This document shows positions 59,692-64,000 of a stretch of DNA of 64,000 nt, one piece after another. Under the pieces are notes generated by a model that worked only from the letters and a program-made list of their open reading frames with translations, was not told the DNA's origin and did not search any database. Position numbers and translations under genes: made by a program. The first letter of the stretch is position 1. The number at the start of each line of letters is the position of its first letter. Source of the stretch: Ruminococcus sp. YRD2003 (GTDB lineage Bacteria > Bacillota > Clostridia > Oscillospirales > Ruminococcaceae); assembly GCA_900109435.1 (NCBI GenBank), contig FNZT01000003.1, positions 124,001 to 188,000 on the forward strand, read 5' to 3'.

Positions 59692-62520
59692 ATGATAGAC
59701 AAGATAATCATTAAAGGCGCACGCGCCAACAATCTGAAAAACATAGACCTTGAGCTCCCGCGTGACAAGCTCATCGTAATGACAGGACTTTCGGGCTCGG
59801 GCAAGTCCTCGCTCGCCTTTGACACAATTTACGCCGACGGTCAGCGCCGCTACGTTGAGAGCCTTTCATCATACGCGAGAATGTTCCTCGGACAAATGGA
59901 AAAGCCTGATGTTGACAGCATCGAGGGGCTTTCCCCTGCTATATCCATTGACCAGAAGACTACCTCCAAGAACCCGCGTTCGACTGTGGGGACCGTAACC
60001 GAGATATATGACTATCTTCGTTTGCTCTACGCAAGGATAGGCATACCGCACTGTCCGATATGCGGGCGTGTTATATCACAGCAGAGCATAGACCAGATAG
60101 TCGACACGATAATGGAGCTGCCCGCAGGCACGAAGCTCCAGCTTCTTGCGCCGATAGTCCGCAACCGCAAGGGACAGTACACAAAGGAACTTGATTCCGC
60201 AAGGAAGTCGGGCTTTGTGCGCGTGCGCGTCGACGGGATAATGTATGAGCTTGCCGAGGAGATAAAGCTTGACAAGAACAAGAAGCATAATATCGAAATT
60301 GTCGTCGACCGTATCGTTATAAAAGAGGGTATCGAGTCGCGTATCACCGACAGCCTTGAGACAGTCTTCAAGCTTACTGAGGGACTTGCGCTCGTAGATG
60401 TGATAGACGGCGAGGAGATGCTCTTCTCGCAGAATTACGCCTGCCCTGAGCATAATATAAGCATCGGCGAGCTCGAACCTGTCATGTTCTCGTTCAACAA
60501 TCCTGTCGGAGCCTGCCCGAAATGTACGGGATTGGGCGTGTTCCGTCACATTGACCCCGAACTTATCGTTCCGAACAAGGACTTCACTATTGAAGGCGGA
60601 GCTATCAAGGCAAGCGGCTGGAACAGTCTCGACGAGGCGTCGATATCGCTGATGTACTACCGTGCTATCTCCGAGAAGTACAATGTGCCGCTCGATGTGC
60701 CTGTAAAGGAGCTGACAGAAGAACAGCTCGGATATTTCCTTTACGGAACAGGTGATGAAAAGCTAAAGCTGAAACGTCCGAAGTCGCTCGGCGGCGGTAC
60801 TTACGAAACACCGTTTGAGGGCGTTATCAACAACCTCGAAAGACGCTACCGCGAGACGAGCAGTGACTACTCCCGCAACGATATCGAGGAGTGTATGAGT
60901 GAGGTCGAATGTCCTGTCTGCAAGGGAAAGAGGCTTCGTGACGAGTACCTTGCCGTCACTGTCGGAGGAAAAAATATCAGTGAAGTGACGGACTTCTCCG
61001 TCAGAAACTGTCTCGACTTTTTTGAGAACATCACCCTCACCGAACATGAGGGCTTCATCGGTGAGCGCATAATCAAGGAGATAAAAGAGCGCCTCGGCTT
61101 CCTTAAAAGTGTCGGACTTGAATACCTCACACTCTCGCGGGCAGCGGGGACTCTCTCGGGCGGCGAGAGCCAGCGTATACGCCTTGCTACGCAGATAGGC
61201 TCGTCACTCGTTGGGGTGCTGTACATTCTCGATGAGCCGAGTATAGGTCTTCACCAGCGCGACAATGACAAGCTCATCGCGACACTGAAACGTCTTCGCG
61301 ACCTCGGCAACACGCTCATAGTAGTTGAACACGACGACGACACCATGCTCGCCGCCGACTATATCGTTGACATCGGTCCCGGAGCCGGTGTGAACGGCGG
61401 AAATGTCGTGTTTGCGGGAACTGTAGACAAGCTTCTTAAATGTAAGGCTTCGATAACGGGGCAGTACCTCAGCGGCAGGAAGGTAATACCGCTTCCCAAG
61501 AAACGCCGCGAAGGCAGCGGAAAGTTCCTGACGATTCATGGCGCGACCGAACACAATCTCAAAAACATAGATGTAACTATCCCCCTCGGCAAGCTGGTAT
61601 GCGTGACGGGGGTATCGGGCAGCGGAAAATCCAGCCTCGTGAACGAGGTCATTTACAAACACCTCGCAGCAAAGCTCAACCGAGCAAGGATACGTTCCGG
61701 AAGCTTTGCCTCAATGGACGGCATCGAGGAACTCGACAAGGTCATCTGTATAGACCAGTCGCCGATAGGACGTACTCCCCGCTCAAATCCCGCGACCTAC
61801 ACAGGCGTTTTCAACGATATCCGTGACCTCTTCTCCCAGACCTCCGATGCCAAGGCTCACGGTTACACTGCAGGGCGATTCAGCTTCAACGTCAAGGGCG
61901 GACGCTGCGAAGCCTGCGAGGGTGACGGTATAATCAAGATAGAGATGCACTTCCTGCCCGATATCTACGTACCGTGCGAGGTCTGCAAGGGCAAGCGCTA
62001 CAATCGCGAGACTCTCGAAGTTCACTACAAGGGCAAGTCGATATACGACGTCCTCGAAATGACCGTTGACGAAGCAGTTGAATTCTTTGAGCATCTTCCA
62101 AAGATAGCCCGCAAACTCAGGACTTTGCAGGAAGTCGGTCTCGGATATATCAGGCTCGGACAGTCGGCAACCACCCTTTCGGGCGGTGAAGCTCAGCGCG
62201 TTAAGCTCTCGACGGAGCTATCCAAACGCGCTACGGGACGCACTATCTATATCCTCGACGAGCCCACCACGGGTCTGCATACTGCCGATGTCCACAGGCT
62301 CATCGACGTTTTGCAGGAGCTCACCGACCAAGGGAATACGGTCCTTGTTATTGAGCACAACCTCAACGTGATAAAAGTCGCAGACCACATCATCGACCTC
62401 GGTCCCGAGGGCGGAGACGGCGGCGGTACTATTGTAGCCGAGGGCACTCCCGAGGAAGTTGCCAAGTGCAAGAGATCCTATACGGGACAATATCTGAAAA
62501 AATACCTTTCCGAGAAATAA
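59692..62520 (+). CDS. uvrA: Excinuclease ABC subunit A
   Basis: The 942-residue damage-recognition ATPase has two ABC modules (Walker A GLSGSGKS about 31-38 and GVSGSGKS about 641-648, signatures LSGGESQR and LSGGEAQR) and the zinc-finger cysteine pairs CPICG, CPKC/CPVC and CEAC/CEVC. It forms UvrA2B with the product of the gene before it. AAGGAG precedes the ATG. A new promoter begins five bases after its stop. Confidence 0.98.
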   Translation: MIDKIIIKGARANNLKNIDLELPRDKLIVMTGLSGSGKSSLAFDTIYADGQRRYVESLSSYARMFLGQMEKPDVDSIEGLSPAISIDQKTTSKNPRSTVGTVTEIYDYLRLLYARIGIPHCPICGRVISQQSIDQIVDTIMELPAGTKLQLLAPIVRNRKGQYTKELDSARKSGFVRVRVDGIMYELAEEIKLDKNKKHNIEIVVDRIVIKEGIESRITDSLETVFKLTEGLALVDVIDGEEMLFSQNYACPEHNISIGELEPVMFSFNNPVGACPKCTGLGVFRHIDPELIVPNKDFTIEGGAIKASGWNSLDEASISLMYYRAISEKYNVPLDVPVKELTEEQLGYFLYGTGDEKLKLKRPKSLGGGTYETPFEGVINNLERRYRETSSDYSRNDIEECMSEVECPVCKGKRLRDEYLAVTVGGKNISEVTDFSVRNCLDFFENITLTEHEGFIGERIIKEIKERLGFLKSVGLEYLTLSRAAGTLSGGESQRIRLATQIGSSLVGVLYILDEPSIGLHQRDNDKLIATLKRLRDLGNTLIVVEHDDDTMLAADYIVDIGPGAGVNGGNVVFAGTVDKLLKCKASITGQYLSGRKVIPLPKKRREGSGKFLTIHGATEHNLKNIDVTIPLGKLVCVTGVSGSGKSSLVNEVIYKHLAAKLNRARIRSGSFASMDGIEELDKVICIDQSPIGRTPRSNPATYTGVFNDIRDLFSQTSDAKAHGYTAGRFSFNVKGGRCEACEGDGIIKIEMHFLPDIYVPCEVCKGKRYNRETLEVHYKGKSIYDVLEMTVDEAVEFFEHLPKIARKLRTLQEVGLGYIRLGQSATTLSGGEAQRVKLSTELSKRATGRTIYILDEPTTGLHTADVHRLIDVLQELTDQGNTVLVIEHNLNVIKVADHIIDLGPEGGDGGGTIVAEGTPEEVAKCKRSYTGQYLKKYLSEK

Positions 62521-62525
62521 AACTG

Positions 62526-62554
62526 TTGACTTTTGCCGATAGAGGCGGTATAAT
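62526..62554 (+). promoter_or_regulatory. Promoter of the YGPP-repeat / radical SAM cassette
   Basis: TTGACT (62526-62531), 17 bp, TATAAT (62549-62554). No terminator separates it from uvrA, so some read-through from uvrBA is possible. Confidence 0.83.
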
Positions 62555-62587
62555 TAAAATAAGTATAATTGTAAATGGGATGATTAT

Positions 62588-62950
62588 ATGAAGCATACCA
62601 AGAAAACTGCATTGACTGCCGCTATGCTGACGGCTGCGATGTCCATGACAGCTGGCATCACGCTGACCTCGTGCTACCCGCAGATAGTCTACGGTCCGCC
62701 CGAGTCGTATGAGACTCCGACAAATCCGTCCGAGCCTGCGCCGTCTGCCTACGACCCCTCAACTGAGGAGATACAGGACGTTTACGGTCCGCCGCCCGTC
62801 GAGGAAGAGGACACGTCTGCCGCTGTAACTGAGGTAGATGTGCTCCCCGAGGAGACGACCACCGTCACGACCGAGGACAGCACCGATACCACGACTAAGC
62901 CCGTCGATATGCAGCTTGTGTATGGTCCGCCAAACGCATTCGGAAACTGA
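62588..62950 (+). CDS. Small YGPP-repeat lipoprotein
   Basis: The 120-residue protein has a lysine-rich signal with lipobox LTSC (C29), then a Pro/Glu/Thr-rich mature part with YGPP at residues 35-38, 66-69 and 112-115. The last is at the very C-terminus (VYGPPNAFGN). Residues 55-69 (YDPSTEEIQDVYGPP) recur almost unchanged in the next protein. It has no folded domain and looks like a modification target or a display peptide. It lies 20 bases before the dockerin protein and shares its promoter. The ribosome binding site is weak (GGGATG), in contrast with the strong site of the next gene. Confidence 0.82.
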   Translation: MKHTKKTALTAAMLTAAMSMTAGITLTSCYPQIVYGPPESYETPTNPSEPAPSAYDPSTEEIQDVYGPPPVEEEDTSAAVTEVDVLPEETTTVTTEDSTDTTTKPVDMQLVYGPPNAFGN

Positions 62951-62970
62951 TACGAAAGGAGCCCGACACA

Positions 62971-63642
62971 ATGAAAAAGACCGACAAGACCGCTCTTACT
63001 GCCGCTGCTTTTGCGGCAGCTCTCAACATCGTACCTATGGGAGCTTCGGCATATGACCCTGCCGAGGAGCAGATACAGGACGTTTACGGTCCGCCCGTAT
63101 ACTTCGAGACAACTACCGCCGAGGAAATGGTGCCTCAGCCCGATTACGGTCCCATGCCCGCATGGACAACTGAGACTACTGCTGTCCAGGAGGAGACAAC
63201 TACAGATGTGACCGAGATAGTTCCTCAGCCTACCTATGGTCCGCCAATACCGACGGGCGATATGAACTTTGACGGTAAGGTCGATACCTTTGACCTCATA
63301 AGTATGAGAAAGCTTTTCTCTAAGACGAATTATTCCGAATACTATGACAGAGCAGCCGACATAAACGAGGATGGAAAGCTTTCTGTTGCCGACCTCGTAT
63401 TGATGAACAGGTATCTGCTCGGCAGGGACAGAGTCATAGGTTCGCCCGAGACTACCGCTGTCGACGAGCCCGACGTCACGACTACCACCGAGACCGAATT
63501 CTTTGCAGTATACGGTCCTCCCTCTTGGTTCGGACTTGAGACGACGACAGCCATAGCTCCCGAGGATCCGATCGAAACAACGGAGACTCGTTTGGATCCC
63601 GTTTACGGACCTCCTTCGTGGTTCGGGAAGGAAGATAAGTAA
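62971..63642 (+). CDS. Secreted YGPP-repeat protein with type I dockerin
   Basis: The 223-residue protein has a signal peptide (likely cut after A27 in GASA). YGPP-type motifs lie at 39-42, 59-62 (YGPM), 89-92, 181-184 and 212-215, the last two as VYGPPSWFG. A dockerin lies at about 96-152 with two calcium-binding repeats (GDMNFDGKVDTFDLISMRKL and DINEDGKLSVADLVLMNRYL). Thr/Glu-rich linkers join the parts. The dockerin should attach it to a cohesin on a scaffoldin or cell surface. AAAGGAG precedes the ATG. Its stop overlaps the radical SAM start (TAATG), which ties production of the two together. Confidence 0.88.
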   Translation: MKKTDKTALTAAAFAAALNIVPMGASAYDPAEEQIQDVYGPPVYFETTTAEEMVPQPDYGPMPAWTTETTAVQEETTTDVTEIVPQPTYGPPIPTGDMNFDGKVDTFDLISMRKLFSKTNYSEYYDRAADINEDGKLSVADLVLMNRYLLGRDRVIGSPETTAVDEPDVTTTTETEFFAVYGPPSWFGLETTTAIAPEDPIETTETRLDPVYGPPSWFGKEDK

Positions 63643-64000
63643 TGCTTGACATAAATATAAAAAAGGACAATATGAAGACCCTTGAGGCATACCGTGCAGG
63701 ACTTATGGTCAAGCCCATGCTTCGCAACCTCTTCCTCGAACTGACTGTTCGCTGCAATGAGCGCTGTCTCCACTGCGGAAGCAGCTGCGGCGACGTTTCA
63801 AGTGAGGAGCTCACTGCTGCTCAGTATGCGAAATTCCTCGCTGAGGTAAAGGGTGACTTCGGTACTGAGAAGAAAATGCTCTGCATAACAGGAGGAGAGC
63901 CTCTCCTTAGGAGCGACTTCTTCGATATTATGGCGAACGCACATGAGCTCGGCTTCAAGTGGGGAATGACCAGCAACGGCACCCTTATCGACGAGCACGT
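63642..64000 (+). CDS. Radical SAM enzyme, 3' end outside the window
   Basis: The visible 119 residues begin MLDINIKKDNMKTLEAYRAG and contain the cluster motif C38xxxC42xxC45 (CNERCLHC), two further cysteines soon after (C48xxxC and nearby GSSCGD), and ITGGEPL for SAM binding. This arrangement is typical of peptide- and protein-modifying radical SAM maturases with SPASM-like C-termini; that part is not in view. It is translationally coupled to the YGPP dockerin protein, the likely substrate or partner. A catalogued family of radical SAM peptide maturases from Fibrobacter and Ruminococcus (FibroRumin) may be related, which I cannot test. Confidence 0.88.
   Translation, partial: MLDINIKKDNMKTLEAYRAGLMVKPMLRNLFLELTVRCNERCLHCGSSCGDVSSEELTAAQYAKFLAEVKGDFGTEKKMLCITGGEPLLRSDFFDIMANAHELGFKWGMTSNGTLIDEH

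Noticed and set aside
1..64000. Mobile elements, prophage or integrative element
   Set aside because: No transposase, integrase, phage structural gene, terminal inverted repeats or attachment-site duplication at the tRNA was found.

Overview
The window looks like a low-to-medium-GC Gram-positive anaerobe of the Ruminococcus / Oscillospirales group. The evidence is a type I dockerin on a secreted protein, an alpha/beta-type small acid-soluble spore protein, anaerobic metabolism (class III ribonucleotide reductase, pyruvate formate-lyase), Firmicutes-style gene order (CYTH-phoH-ybeY-era-yqzL-recO and uvrB-uvrA), strong AGGAGG ribosome binding sites, and TTGACA-17-TATAAT promoters ahead of most transcription units. 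I see no insertion sequence, prophage, CRISPR array or rRNA. One tRNA gene (Gln, anticodon TTG) is present. Assignments come from reading motifs, not from database searches. Layout from left to right. At 1-6.1 kb are a MATE exporter cut by the window edge, an aquaporin, and a self-contained GntR(YtrA)/ABC/CPBP-protease operon with its own palindromic operator. At 6.2-17 kb, on the minus strand, are a CarD-like regulator with a long 5'-terminal hairpin and a nine-gene housekeeping operon (CYTH, phoH, ybeY, era, yqzL, recO, lipoprotein, mutS2, GGDEF) from one consensus promoter, plus an unassigned gene. At 17-25 kb are gapA, zinc-ribbon membrane proteins, a spore protein, recD2-mreB and mrp. At 25-33 kb are a highly expressed GGGtGRT / iron-sulfur scaffold-like pair, a dCMP deaminase, tRNA-Gln, nudC-MATE, and a redox operon (trxB-trxA-ohrR-gpx) with an 18-bp palindromic operator. 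At 33-49 kb are an HD-GYP sensor with an extracellular propeller, a large solute-binding lipoprotein, a leucine-rich-repeat protein with a 15-residue tandem repeat, prephenate dehydrogenase, nrdDG, a degenerate SGNH protein, pyrE, a small exporter and a degenerate GGDEF protein. At 49-64 kb are an AI-2E family permease, a pyruvate formate-lyase split into separate genes, a MacB-like exporter, an rRNA/tRNA methyltransferase, uvrB-uvrA, and a terminal cassette of two secreted YGPP-repeat proteins joined to a radical SAM enzyme that runs off the window. Two systems deserve most attention. First, pyruvate formate-lyase lacks its C-terminal glycyl-radical domain, which is encoded as a separate 79-residue protein, with an unexplained cysteine-ended 70-residue protein between them. 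Second, the cassette at 62.5-64 kb has two exported proteins repeating the motif YGPP, one carrying a dockerin, with the second translationally coupled to a radical SAM enzyme. It has the layout of a peptide- or protein-modifying system whose targets could be surface-displayed or bound to a cellulosome-like complex. Other threads are cyclic di-GMP signalling (LacI-like-GGDEF, HD-GYP, degenerate GGDEF), promoters whose -35 box sits inside the preceding gene's terminator, and several structured 5' leaders.
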